DNA of 64,000 nucleotides from Rhodococcoides kroppenstedtii (GCF_900111805.1 NZ_FOJN01000005.1:186001-250000), one strand, 5' to 3'. Counted from the first letter of the stretch, positions 45,543-54,357 are shown. Made by a program: numbers and translations. Notes: generated by a model not told the origin, from the sequence alone.

Positions 45543-46624
45543 AGGACCACCACCGATCGCAGGACGCGGCCCGCCGCTGCGGCGTCGAAAGCCGCCTCGA
45601 CGTCCCCCAGACCGATGCGCTCGGTGACGAACTTCTCCAGGGGCAGTCGGCCCTGCCGGTAGAGGTCGACCAGCATCGGGAAGTCGCGCTCGGGCAGGCA
45701 GTCGCCGTACCAGGAGGACTTGAGCGACCCGCCGCGGGAGAAGAAGTCGATGAGCGGCATCTCCACGGTCATGTCCGGAGTCGGCACGCCGACGAGCACC
45801 ACGGTGCCGGCCAGATCGCGTGCGTAGAACGCCTGCTTCCACGTCTCGGGGCGACCGACGGCGTCGATCACGACGTCCGCGCCGTGGCCGCCGGTCAGCT
45901 CCTGGACGGCCTCGACGGCGTCGACCGACGACGCGTCGACGGTGTGGGTGGCGCCGAGCTCGGTGGCCCAGTCCAGCTTTCCCTTGTCCCGGTCGACCGC
46001 GATGATGGTGCCCGCTCCGGCGAGGCGGGCGCCGGCGATCGCGGCGTCGCCGACGCCGCCGCATCCGATGACCGCGACGGAGTCACCGCGACCGACGTTG
46101 CCGGTGTTCATCGCGGCGCCGAGACCGGCCATCACGCCGCAGCCGAGCAATCCGACCACGGCCGGGTCGGCGTCGGGATCGACCTTCGTGCACTGACCCT
46201 CGTGGACGAGCGTCTTGTCCGCGAACGCTCCGATGCCGAGCGCCGGGGTGAGTTCGGTGCCGTCCTCCAGAGTCATCTTCTTCGAGGCGTTGTGGGTGTC
46301 GAAGCAGTACCACGGTTCACCGCGCTTGCAGGCCCGACACTGGCCGCACACGGCGCGCCAGTTGAGCACCACGAAGTCCCCGGGCGCGACGTGGGTGACG
46401 TCGTCCCCGACGGTCTCGACCACACCGGCGGCCTCGTGACCGAGCAGGAACGGGAACTCGTCGTTGATGCCGCCCTCGCGGTAGTGGAGATCGGTGTGGC
46501 ACACGCCGCACGCCTGGATCGCCACCACCACGTCGTTGGGCCCGGGGTCGGGGACGACGACGGTCTCGGTGGTCACCGGGGCGCCCTTGCTCCGTGCGAC
46601 GACGCCGCGGACGTGCTGTGGCAT
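45539..46624 (-). CDS. mscR: S-(hydroxymethyl)mycothiol dehydrogenase / nitrosomycothiol reductase
   Basis: NAD-dependent, zinc-containing class III-type alcohol dehydrogenase that detoxifies formaldehyde (and S-nitroso compounds) as mycothiol adducts. 361 aa: catalytic zinc Cys in ACGVCHTD, His in GHEAAG, structural zinc Cys set [15 protein letters not shown], and the NAD motif [12 protein letters not shown] at 46624 follows AGGAG. Upstream of the coupled MBL hydrolase. Confidence 0.93.
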   Translation of the reverse strand: MPQHVRGVVARSKGAPVTTETVVVPDPGPNDVVVAIQACGVCHTDLHYREGGINDEFPFLLGHEAAGVVETVGDDVTHVAPGDFVVLNWRAVCGQCRACKRGEPWYCFDTHNASKKMTLEDGTELTPALGIGAFADKTLVHEGQCTKVDPDADPAVVGLLGCGVMAGLGAAMNTGNVGRGDSVAVIGCGGVGDAAIAGARLAGAGTIIAVDRDKGKLDWATELGATHTVDASSVDAVEAVQELTGGHGADVVIDAVGRPETWKQAFYARDLAGTVVLVGVPTPDMTVEMPLIDFFSRGGSLKSSWYGDCLPERDFPMLVDLYRQGRLPLEKFVTERIGLGDVEAAFDAAAAGRVLRSVVVL

Positions 46625-46898
46625 GTGAGTCTCCTGTCGGTCGTGTGTCCGTCGGTCCCGAGGTCGGTGCGCCCGCGACGGACCGCGGCGCGCGTTGTCG
46701 ACCCTATCGGTGCATCCATGCGAATACGGGCATGGCGGGGTCCGAGGCATCCTCGCGGCGTACACGGGGAATGCCGGGCCGCGACGCGATGTTGGACCGT
46801 CGACGAACGACGGCAAGTGAGCGCGTCGCGCTGTGGAAAACTGGGTAATCGACCAGAAGCCGTCAAGGCGGCATCGGCGCGACGAGGGAGGACACGGC
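46625..46898. other. Divergent promoter region of mscR and the PAC2 gene
   Basis: 274 nt between divergently transcribed genes. It must hold both promoters. The region contains GAGGGAGG just before the PAC2 start and AGGAG before mscR, but I see no clear operator or hairpin. Confidence 0.4.
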
Positions 46899-47849
46899 AT
46901 GGACGAGAAATCCGGAATGTACGAGCTCGAGTTTCCGGCGCCGCGCGTGCTCTCGGAGGACGGCCTCGGCCCGGTCCTCGTGCACGGTCTCGAGGGCTAC
47001 TCCGATGCGGGACACGCCGTGAAGCTGGCGACGGCACATCTGCGCGAGACGCTCGAGACGGAACTCGTGGCGGCGTTCGACATCGACGAGTTGCTGGACT
47101 ACCGCTCCCGGCGGCCCATGATGACGTTCAAGGCGGACCACTTCTCCGACTACGAGGAGCCCGTGCTCAATCTCTACGCCGTCCAGGACGGGGTCGGCAC
47201 GCCGTTCCTTCTCCTGTCCGGACTCGAGCCGGATCTGAAGTGGGAGAAGTTCACCACCGCCGTGCGGCTGCTGGCCGAGCAGCTGGGCGTGCGGCGGACG
47301 ATCGGCCTCAACTCCATACCCATGGCCGTCCCGCACACCCGCCCTCTCGGCGTCACGGCGCACTCCTCCGACTCCGAGTTGGTCGGCGATCACCACAAGT
47401 GGTCGGGCGAACTGCAGGTGCCGGGCAGCGCGTCGTCGTTGCTCGAGTACCGGATGGCACAGCACGGACACGAGTCCATGGGCTTCTCGGTGCACGTCCC
47501 GCACTACCTCGCGCAGACCGCCTACCCCAGCGCCGCGGAGAAGTTGCTGGAACTGGTGGCCGACGCCGCCGACCTGGAACTGCCCCTCGCCGCGCTGACC
47601 ACGGCTGCGGCCCGCGTGCGGGAGCAGGTGGACGAGCACGTCGAGGGCAACCCGGAGGTCGGGTCGGTGGTCGCAGCGCTCGAGCGTCAGTACGACACCT
47701 TCGTCACCGCCCAGGAACAGAAGTCCACGCTGCTGGCCTCGGACGAGGAACTGCCCAGCGGCGACGAACTCGGTGCCGAGTTCGAGCGGTTCCTGGCCGA
47801 GCAGACCGGGCTCGACGAGGACAGCACCGACCCCGACGACCGGGCCTGA
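46899..47849 (+). CDS. PAC2 family protein (proteasome assembly chaperone fold)
   Basis: 316-aa protein, counterpart of Rv2714. The PAC2 core covers about residues 20-245, with [19 protein letters not shown] near the start and a conserved [15 protein letters not shown] helical C-terminal tail follows. The fold is shared with eukaryotic proteasome-assembly chaperones; its bacterial role is unproven. ATG at 46899 follows GAGGGAGG. Confidence 0.85.
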   Translation: MDEKSGMYELEFPAPRVLSEDGLGPVLVHGLEGYSDAGHAVKLATAHLRETLETELVAAFDIDELLDYRSRRPMMTFKADHFSDYEEPVLNLYAVQDGVGTPFLLLSGLEPDLKWEKFTTAVRLLAEQLGVRRTIGLNSIPMAVPHTRPLGVTAHSSDSELVGDHHKWSGELQVPGSASSLLEYRMAQHGHESMGFSVHVPHYLAQTAYPSAAEKLLELVADAADLELPLAALTTAAARVREQVDEHVEGNPEVGSVVAALERQYDTFVTAQEQKSTLLASDEELPSGDELGAEFERFLAEQTGLDEDSTDPDDRA

Positions 47850-47952
47850 CGGAGCCGTCACATCCACGTAGCGTGACCGTCACACACCCCGACCACACTG
47901 GACCGGTCGACGCGCACGCGTCGCCCGATCCATCTGTGAGGAGCGACGACTC

Positions 47953-48990
47953 ATGACGGCCTCACGCACTCGCGCCCTGCGGCCCGTGCCGGACTCCCGG
48001 CCGACCCTCCATCACCGCACGGTGCACGGCTACCGCCGCGCCTTCCGGATGGCCGGCGAGGGTCCGGCGCTGCTGCTCGTCCACGGCATCGGCGACAGCT
48101 CCGAGACCTGGCTCGAGCTCATCCCCCACCTCGCGGCGTCGCACACCGTGATCGCGCCCGACCTGCTCGGTCACGGACTGTCGGACAAGCCGCGGGCGGA
48201 CTACTCCGTCGCCGCGTACGCCAACGGCCTCCGCGATCTGCTGGTCACCTTGGGCATCGACGCCGTGACCGTGGTGGGCCACTCGCTGGGTGGTGGGGTG
48301 GCCATGCAGTTCGCGTACCAGTACCCGCAGATGGTGCAACGGTTGGTCCTGGTGTCGGCCGGCGGCGTCACCAAGGACGTCCACCCCGCCCTGCGGCTCA
48401 TGTCGGTCCCCGTGGTCAACGAAGTCTTCAAGCTGCTGCGGCTGCCCGGCGCGATACAGACCCTGCGGGTGGTCGGGTCCGCGATCCAGCGCCTCGACGG
48501 CACACCGTTGCACCCCGGCCCCGCGCTCCACGACACGCCCGACCTGCTGCGTGTGGTCACCAATCTGCTGGATTCCACGGCGTACGACGCCTATCGGAAG
48601 ACCCTGCGCGCCGTGGTCGACTGGCGCGGCCAGGCCGTCACGATGCTCGACCGGTGCTACCTCACCGAGAACCTGCCGGTGCAGCTGGTGTGGGGCGAGC
48701 ACGACACGGTCATCCCGGTCGACCACGCCACGCTCGCGCACGCGGCGATGCCCGGCTCGCGCCTCGACGTCTTCCGCGGCGCGGGCCACTTCCCGCACCG
48801 GGACGATCCGATGCGGTTCCTCCGCGTCCTGGAGGACTTCGTCGCCACGACGACACCCCTCGTTTTCGACGAGACCCGGTGGCGCAGACTGCTCGTCGAG
48901 GGAGTCGGCGAGGCGACGATCACGGGCAGCCCGGCCACCCGCCAGGCCGTGCTGGGTGCCATGGGTTCGGACGAGAGGTCCGCTACGTAG
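47953..48990 (+). CDS. Alpha/beta-fold hydrolase
   Basis: 345-aa hydrolase with a complete triad: nucleophile elbow VVGHSLGGG, Asp in WGEHDTVIP, His in GAGHFPHRD. Counterpart of Rv2715. TGAGGAG lies before the ATG. Substrate unknown; a lipid or ester is likely. Confidence 0.88.
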   Translation: MTASRTRALRPVPDSRPTLHHRTVHGYRRAFRMAGEGPALLLVHGIGDSSETWLELIPHLAASHTVIAPDLLGHGLSDKPRADYSVAAYANGLRDLLVTLGIDAVTVVGHSLGGGVAMQFAYQYPQMVQRLVLVSAGGVTKDVHPALRLMSVPVVNEVFKLLRLPGAIQTLRVVGSAIQRLDGTPLHPGPALHDTPDLLRVVTNLLDSTAYDAYRKTLRAVVDWRGQAVTMLDRCYLTENLPVQLVWGEHDTVIPVDHATLAHAAMPGSRLDVFRGAGHFPHRDDPMRFLRVLEDFVATTTPLVFDETRWRRLLVEGVGEATITGSPATRQAVLGAMGSDERSAT

Positions 48991-48993
48991 CCT
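48988..48993 (+). promoter_or_regulatory. -10 hexamer of a likely leaderless transcript
   Basis: TAGCCT ends 6 nt before the ATG at 49000, which favours that ATG over the GTG at 48997. Confidence 0.4.
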
Positions 48994-48999
48994 GTAGTG

Positions 49000-51498
49000 A
49001 TGCTGTTGACCGAGATGGTGCCCCGCTCCGCGTCGGCAGACGAGGTGTACGACGCCTTCACCACCTGGGTCGCCGATCGCGGACTCGAGCTCTACCCGCT
49101 GCAGGACGAGGCCGTGATCGAACTGGTCTCGGGCAACAACGTCGTGCTCGCCACCCCGACCGGATCCGGGAAGTCCATGGTGGCCGTGGCCGCGCACGTC
49201 GCCGCGTTGGCGGCGGGCGTCCGATCGTTCTACACCGCGCCCATCAAGGCCTTGGTCAGCGAGAAGTTCTTCGCCCTGTGCGAGATCTTCGGCGCGGAGA
49301 ACGTCGGCATGATCACCGGCGACGCGGCCGTGAACGCCTCCGCCCCGATCGTGTGCGCCACCGCCGAGATCGTGGCCAACATGGCGCTGCGCGAGGGAGC
49401 CGACTCCTCCATCGGCCAGGTGATCATGGACGAGTTCCACTACTACTCCGAGCCCGACCGCGGATGGGCGTGGCAGGTCCCGCTGCTCGAACTCCCCCAC
49501 GCCCAGTTTCTGCTCATGTCGGCCACGCTCGGCGACGTGTCCTTCTTCCGCGACGATCTCACCCGACGGACCGGTCGGCCGACCTCCGTCGTCGAGGGAT
49601 CCGAACGGCCTGTCCCCCTGGTGTTCTCGTACCGCCTCACCCCGATCGTCGAGACCATCGAGGAACTGGTGTCGACGCACCTCGCGCCCGTCTACGTCGT
49701 CCACTTCACGCAGGCGGCGGCTCTCGAGCGCGCCCAGGCACTGACGTCGATCCAGGTCTCGACCAAGGAGACCAAGGCCGCGATCGCCGAGGCCATCGGT
49801 GGGTTCCGATTCACCACGGGGTTCGGAAAGACGCTGTCCCGCTTGGTGCGTCACGGCATCGGCGTGCACCACGCCGGCATGCTTCCCCGGTACCGGCGGC
49901 TGGTCGAGAAGCTCGCGCAGGACGGTCTGCTCGCCGTGATCTGCGGAACGGACACCCTCGGTGTCGGCATCAACGTGCCGATTCGCACGGTGCTTCTCAC
50001 CGGTCTGACCAAGTACGACGGCGTTCGGACCCGTCAGCTGCGGGCGCGCGAGTTCCACCAGATCGCCGGTCGCGCCGGTCGGGCCGGGTACGACACGCTC
50101 GGCACGGTGATGGTGCAGGCGCCCGAGCACGACATCGAGAACGCGCGCCTGGTGGCGAAGGCGGGCGACGACCCGAAGAAGCTCAAGCGGATTCAGCGCA
50201 AGAAGGCTCCCGAGGGGTTCGTCTCCTGGGGCAAGCCGAGTTTCGAGCGTTTGGTCGCCGCGAGTCCCGAGCCGCTCGTGTCACGGTTCCGGGTGAACAA
50301 CTCGATGCTGCTGAACGTGATCGCCCGGCCCGGAAGCTGTTTCGACGCCATGCGGCATCTCCTCGAGGACAACCACGAGACGCGCGCAGCGCAGCGCCGA
50401 CACATTCTCCAGGCGGTGCGGCTCTACCGCGGGCTGCGGGACGCCGGCATCGTCGAGCAACTCGACGAGCCGGACGACGAGGGTCGGCGGGCCCGCCTCA
50501 CCGTGGACCTTCAGCGCGACTTCGCGCTGAACCAACCGCTGTCGACGTTCGCGCTGGCCGCGTTCGAACTGCTGGACCGCGAACAGCCCACCTATGCCCT
50601 CGACGTCGTCTCCGTCATCGAGGCGACGCTCGACGATCCGCGCCAGATTCTCTGGGCGCAGCAGCACGCGGCGCGCGGTGAGGCCGTTGCCCAGATGAAG
50701 GCGGACGGCCTCGAATACGAGGAGCGGATGGAGCTCCTCGAGGAGATCACCTGGCCCAAGCCGCTCGACGACGTGCTACGTCCGGCGTTCGAGGTCTATC
50801 GCGCCGGCCATCCCTGGCTGTCGGAGTTCGCGCTGTCCCCGAAATCCGTGGTGCGTGAGATGGTCGAGCGCGCCATGACGTTCTCCGACGTCATCTCCCG
50901 ATACGGCCTTTCCCGCTCCGAGGGTTCCGTCCTGCGTTACCTCGCCGACGCGTACCGCGCGCTACGTCAGACCGTGCCGCCGGAGGTCCGGTCCGACGAG
51001 GTGCACGACATCACCGAGTGGCTCGGCGAGACGGTCCGCCAGGTCGATTCCAGCCTGCTCGACGAGTGGGAGAACCTCACCGACCCGCAGCCGACGGACG
51101 GCGACGCACCGGTGGTGCCGTACGGCGCCGACACCCCCAAACCGATCTCGGCGAACGCGCGTGCGTTCCGGGTAATGATTCGCAACGCCCTCTTCAAGCG
51201 CATCGACCTCGCAGCGCGCCGACGCTGGTCCGACCTGGACGAACTCGGGGACGACGTCGATTGGGCCGACGATCTCGAGGAGTACTTCGCCGAGTACGGC
51301 GAGATCGGAACGGGCCCGAATGCCCGCGGCCCGCAACTGTTCTCGCTCGTAACCGACGCCGACGGCACGACGGCGCGGCAGGTGATCGACGATCCCGAGG
51401 GCGACCACGGCTGGGCCCTGATCGCCCTCGTCGACGTGCCCGAATCGGACGCGACCGGCGAGGTCGTGTTCGAGGACATGGTCGTGCGGGCCGGTTGA
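49000..51498 (+). CDS. Ski2-like DEAD/DEAH helicase with DUF3516 C-terminal domain
   Basis: 832-aa helicase. Walker A ATPTGSGKS at about residues 50-58, motif II MDEFHYY near 145, motif III SAT, and motif VI HQIAGRAGRAG near 350. The C-terminal 480 residues are the actinobacterial DUF3516 domain. Likely an RNA helicase, but its substrate is not known. ATG at 49000 is favoured by -10 spacing; the preceding GTG at 48997 would add one residue. No LHR- or HelY-type nuclease partner is adjacent. Confidence 0.88.
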   Translation: MLLTEMVPRSASADEVYDAFTTWVADRGLELYPLQDEAVIELVSGNNVVLATPTGSGKSMVAVAAHVAALAAGVRSFYTAPIKALVSEKFFALCEIFGAENVGMITGDAAVNASAPIVCATAEIVANMALREGADSSIGQVIMDEFHYYSEPDRGWAWQVPLLELPHAQFLLMSATLGDVSFFRDDLTRRTGRPTSVVEGSERPVPLVFSYRLTPIVETIEELVSTHLAPVYVVHFTQAAALERAQALTSIQVSTKETKAAIAEAIGGFRFTTGFGKTLSRLVRHGIGVHHAGMLPRYRRLVEKLAQDGLLAVICGTDTLGVGINVPIRTVLLTGLTKYDGVRTRQLRAREFHQIAGRAGRAGYDTLGTVMVQAPEHDIENARLVAKAGDDPKKLKRIQRKKAPEGFVSWGKPSFERLVAASPEPLVSRFRVNNSMLLNVIARPGSCFDAMRHLLEDNHETRAAQRRHILQAVRLYRGLRDAGIVEQLDEPDDEGRRARLTVDLQRDFALNQPLSTFALAAFELLDREQPTYALDVVSVIEATLDDPRQILWAQQHAARGEAVAQMKADGLEYEERMELLEEITWPKPLDDVLRPAFEVYRAGHPWLSEFALSPKSVVREMVERAMTFSDVISRYGLSRSEGSVLRYLADAYRALRQTVPPEVRSDEVHDITEWLGETVRQVDSSLLDEWENLTDPQPTDGDAPVVPYGADTPKPISANARAFRVMIRNALFKRIDLAARRRWSDLDELGDDVDWADDLEEYFAEYGEIGTGPNARGPQLFSLVTDADGTTARQVIDDPEGDHGWALIALVDVPESDATGEVVFEDMVVRAG

Positions 51499-51517
51499 GT
51501 CGGGCCGAGCCCGGACC

Positions 51518-51523
51518 TAGCAT
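51518..51523 (+). promoter_or_regulatory. -10 hexamer of a likely leaderless phzF transcript
   Basis: TAGCAT ends 6 nt before the phzF ATG, and no ribosome-binding site is visible. Confidence 0.45.
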
Positions 51524-51529
51524 CGCACC

Positions 51530-52216
51530 ATGGCGATCGAGGTCCACGTGGTTCGGGTGTTCACCGATTCCGAGGGCCGTCACGGCAACCCGCTGGGCAT
51601 CGTCGATGCCGCCGCCGTGCCGGCCTCGGACCGGCAGGAGTTGGCTCGTCGCCTGAACTACAGCGAGACGGTGTTCGTGGACGTGCCGGGTGAGCCAACC
51701 GAGTCGACGGCCGTCCGCATCCACACCCCCGCCGCGGAACTGCCCTTCGCGGGACACCCGACGGTGGGGACGGCGGCCTGGCTCGCGCGGCGCGGAACGC
51801 CCGTCACCGCCCTCGACGTGCCCGCCGGTTCGGTCGCGGTCCGCATCGACGGCGACGAGGTGTCGGTCCGTGCGCGTGCCGACTGGGCACCGGAGTTCGA
51901 GATCGAGCAGCTCTCGACCGTCGACGCCGTTCTGGCCGTCGATCCCACCCGCTACACGGACGGCCACCACTACGTCTGGGCGTGGATCGACGAGTCGGCC
52001 GGGCGCATCCGATCTCGAATGTTCGCTCCCGACATGGGTATCGCGGAGGACGAGGCGACGGGCGCGGCCGCGTTGCGCATCACCGCCCACCTCGGACGAA
52101 GCCTGGCCATCGAGCAGGGCCGCGGATCGCAGCTGATCACCACCCTCGGCGACGACGGGTGGATCGACCTCGGCGGTCGGGTGGTCGCGGACGCGTCACG
52201 CAAGCTCGAGCTCTAG
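51530..52216 (+). CDS. PhzF family isomerase-like protein
   Basis: 228-aa protein, the same length as I recall for Rv2716. It has the diaminopimelate-epimerase-like two-lobed fold of the PhzF family, with the catalytic Glu in LNYSETVFV and the glycine-rich PFAGHPTVGTAAWL. The natural substrate is unknown. Its last 9 codons lie past the 87-bp segment that is repeated at 53515-53601, so the 3' end may have been exchanged when the downstream islet arrived (see findings). Confidence 0.87.
   Translation: MAIEVHVVRVFTDSEGRHGNPLGIVDAAAVPASDRQELARRLNYSETVFVDVPGEPTESTAVRIHTPAAELPFAGHPTVGTAAWLARRGTPVTALDVPAGSVAVRIDGDEVSVRARADWAPEFEIEQLSTVDAVLAVDPTRYTDGHHYVWAWIDESAGRIRSRMFAPDMGIAEDEATGAAALRITAHLGRSLAIEQGRGSQLITTLGDDGWIDLGGRVVADASRKLEL
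51862..51926. repeat. phzF internal block repeated downstream (65 bp, 59 identical)
   Basis: Aligns without gaps to 53446-53510, with six substitutions. In the downstream copy this block is followed, in frame, by the 3' block, with about 175 bp of phzF missing between. Confidence 0.85.
52102..52188. repeat. 87-bp direct repeat in phzF 3' end, left copy
   Basis: Identical at all 87 positions to 53515-53601. It encodes the conserved LAIEQGRGSQLITTLGDDGW segment. Sequence to the right diverges at once: left copy ends the protein ADASRKLEL, right copy ends AENTRSVPDEESQPV. Confidence 0.9.
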
Positions 52217-52625
52217 GGTCTAAGAACACTAGGGACGGCGCGGCGACGACGATAGCTAAAACCTTTCGTGTCGGTGCAATCACCACAACCGCACCGAGAA
52301 CCGAGAGGTACCCGTCTCTCACGTATACGCCTCCCTCAGCCCGATGGGGCGATCAAGCTCGCGTGAGTTCGACCTTCGGCTATCGATGGTCCACCCGACG
52401 GACCGCAGATCGGTGCCAGGTATCACCGAGCACCACAGCCGGGTTAGCTCAACCCGACGCGTCAACCGAAAGGGGCAAGTCCCTCGTGGCTCCCTCCTTC
52501 TCCAAGCAAACCCACGGACACCCACGAAAGCGCCGTAATACAAACATGCTTTGTTGTCCATTCTCGTCCGAGCGGTCGGCAGCGAAACGTGGGTAACAAC
52601 GCCGGCCGTCTGATAGACATACGTC
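52217..52625. other. Left part of the islet, no gene recognised
   Basis: 409 nt, clearly less GC-rich than the flanks, with runs such as AGCTAAAACCTTT and TAATACAAACATGCTTTGTTG. A small stem CGGGTT-AGCTC-AACCCG lies near 52441. No tRNA, known RNA or convincing reading frame. Probably the promoter region of the DUF2510 gene. Confidence 0.5.
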
Positions 52626-53321
52626 GTGTCTAGTCCGCCCGGCTGGTTCCCCGATCCCGTCGATCCCAAGCTCAACCGCTTCTGGGATGGAAGGCAATGG
52701 ACGCCGCAAACACGAAACAAAGATTCCATGACCGTCAGCGCTTCGCCGGACAAGACCAAACGGGTCACGTGGATCGTCTGTGGGGTCGCAGCCGCCGTGG
52801 TGTTTCTGTTCGCGGCCATAGGTGGAACGGCGAGCGATGAGGGGACTCGGAGCAACAATGTACAGGGTTACCCTTACAATGCCCCCACATCGTCCACTCG
52901 CTCGATAACCGCGCCGTCAGTCAGGCCTACACCAGTCCCGGTCGCGCCTGCGGAACAGCAAGTGCCGCCAGCGCAACCGACCAGAGATGCTCCATCTCAA
53001 GCGGGTATCGGAGAAGCCGTGCGTGACGGCAAATTTGAATTTCTCGTCACGGCATGGGACGGCGAGACAGCTCAGCTGACAGTCACCAATATTGGAGACC
53101 GGCCCCAGTCGTTCGCCATTTCGGCTCAATATCTGTACGACGTCCAGCAGCGGCGGTTTGAACCCGAGTTCGAGTGGGATTCGGATCTCGCTTTCGCGGA
53201 CCTCAACCCCGGGCAGTCCGTCTCCGGTGCGATCACGTTCGTCTTGAGCGGTGCCGTTCCTGACTACCTGGAACTGCACGACTCGGTCTTCTCTGGCGGC
53301 GTAAAGGTCCCACTACGGTAG
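52626..53321 (+). CDS. DUF2510 / DUF4352-like single-pass membrane protein
   Basis: 231 aa. An N-terminal DUF2510 motif (PPGWFPDPVDPKLNRFWDGR) is followed by one transmembrane helix at about 48-66. A Pro/Thr/Ser-rich linker leads to an external immunoglobulin-like domain (about 135-230) resembling DUF4352. GTG start at 52626. Codon use is less GC-biased than in the flanking genes, and the gene sits between two partial phzF ends, so it was probably acquired. Function unknown. Confidence 0.8.
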   Translation: MSSPPGWFPDPVDPKLNRFWDGRQWTPQTRNKDSMTVSASPDKTKRVTWIVCGVAAAVVFLFAAIGGTASDEGTRSNNVQGYPYNAPTSSTRSITAPSVRPTPVPVAPAEQQVPPAQPTRDAPSQAGIGEAVRDGKFEFLVTAWDGETAQLTVTNIGDRPQSFAISAQYLYDVQQRRFEPEFEWDSDLAFADLNPGQSVSGAITFVLSGAVPDYLELHDSVFSGGVKVPLR

Positions 53322-53376
53322 GTTTTTCTGAGCGCAGTGTTCGCGGCGTGATGCGACCTGAGCTACTTGCTTCGGT

Positions 53377-53423
53377 TCCGGTGCGGGGTCGGTAACGACT
53401 TTTGCAACAGATCCGCACCGGGA
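53377..53423 (+). terminator. Inverted repeat, possible terminator after the DUF2510 gene
   Basis: 11-nt arms (TTCCGGTGCGG at 53377 and CCGCACCGGGA at 53413, one mismatch) with a 25-nt loop, 55 nt past the stop. The loop is long, so its terminator role is uncertain. Confidence 0.4.
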
Positions 53424-53445
53424 AGCCGCGGTGCAGGCCTTAGAC

Positions 53446-53647
53446 GTCAGTCCGTGCGCGTGCCGACTGCGCGCCGGGGTTCGAGATCGAGCCACTCTCG
53501 ACCGTCGACGTTGACCTGGCCATCGAGCAGGGCCGCGGATCGCAGCTGATCACCACCCTCGGCGACGACGGGTGGATCGACCTCGGCGGTCGGGTGGTCG
53601 CCGAGAACACACGGTCGGTGCCCGACGAGGAATCACAGCCGGTCTAG
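53446..53647 (+). pseudogene. Partial second copy of the phzF 3' end
   Basis: Frame-2 sequence from 53447 to the TAG at 53645-53647 encodes SVRARADCAPGFEIEPLSTVDVDLAIEQ and onward, i.e. two phzF blocks joined in frame with about 58 codons missing between, then a different 15-residue end (AENTRSVPDEESQPV). An in-frame TAG lies at 53441, directly upstream, and no start codon follows early, so it cannot be an intact gene. The first block differs from phzF at 6 of 65 sites, the second at none. Confidence 0.85.
53515..53601. repeat. 87-bp direct repeat, right copy
   Basis: Perfect copy of 52102-52188 at the right border of the islet; the two copies are 1413 bp apart. Confidence 0.9.
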
Positions 53648-54336
53648 TCGAACCTCACCGCGATCTCGCGGCCCAGGGTCACGCCCTCGGCCAACGGCAG
53701 GTGATCCCCGCTCCAGAAGCGGCCGGGGTCGTACCAGTTCGCCCGCCGCCGAGGCGGTTTCAGGCCCAACTTGTCGAAGGGTTTAAGCGGCGTCGGCGAT
53801 TCTCGCGCGGTGAGCAGACCCATGGCCTCGTAGGTCATGGCCACCACCTCTGCGCAGTACATCGTCTCGAGGCCGCGATCGTCCCCGCGGCCCACGGCCG
53901 GGAGGCGACCGGCGAACCACCGCCCGGCGAGCTTCGCCGTCGTGGGGAACGCGGTGCCGTCCAGGCGCGCGATCGTTCGCATGAGCGCGTCCTCCTGCGC
54001 CCGCGTGACCGGTGTCTGCAATTGGCGGAACCACGCCCGCTGGTCGTAGCGACGCCCCCACTGCTCCACGGCAGCCCGCAGATCGTGCAGTTGCACGCCG
54101 CGCTGGTGCTTCCCGGTCCACATGTCCGGCAGGGACTGTCCCAATTCCGCGTGCCACATCAGCGGCGGCAGATCGTCGAGGACGACGGCCATGCCCACGT
54201 GGTTCACCGGACTGTTGGTGAGGGTCTGAATTGCGCGGTCCGCAGCCGAGCGGCCACGGAAGATCCACAGGTCGCCCGTTCGGGTCAGGTCCACGGCCGT
54301 ATCCAGATCCACCGACGACGGTCCCGAGGCATTCAC
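53644..54336 (-). CDS. Permuted papain-like cysteine amidase/peptidase (C92/YiiX type)
   Basis: 230 aa with circularly permuted NlpC/P60 order. The likely catalytic His46 comes first (NSPVNHVGMAV) and the Cys161 late (LETMYCAEVVAM). Such enzymes cleave amide bonds in lipids, peptidoglycan or proteins; the substrate here is unknown. No signal peptide is seen, so it may be cytoplasmic. GTG start at 54336; the stop codon shares bases with the phzF-remnant stop. Confidence 0.7.
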   Translation of the reverse strand: MNASGPSSVDLDTAVDLTRTGDLWIFRGRSAADRAIQTLTNSPVNHVGMAVVLDDLPPLMWHAELGQSLPDMWTGKHQRGVQLHDLRAAVEQWGRRYDQRAWFRQLQTPVTRAQEDALMRTIARLDGTAFPTTAKLAGRWFAGRLPAVGRGDDRGLETMYCAEVVAMTYEAMGLLTARESPTPLKPFDKLGLKPPRRRANWYDPGRFWSGDHLPLAEGVTLGREIAVRFD

Positions 54337-54357
54337 GCAGGGAAGCCTAGTGGCCGC

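Noticed and set aside
52438..52465. tRNA-like D-arm (GGGTTAGCTCAACCC)
   Set aside because: No T-loop (GTTCGANNC), anticodon arm or acceptor stem can be placed around it; it is only a small hairpin.
52319..52858. Minus-strand frame of 179 codons across the islet
   Set aside because: It runs antisense to the DUF2510 start region, has no recognisable domain and no start signals.
53446..53647. Second functional phzF-like small gene
   Set aside because: An in-frame stop lies at 53441 and no start codon precedes the conserved part; the fold's core is deleted.
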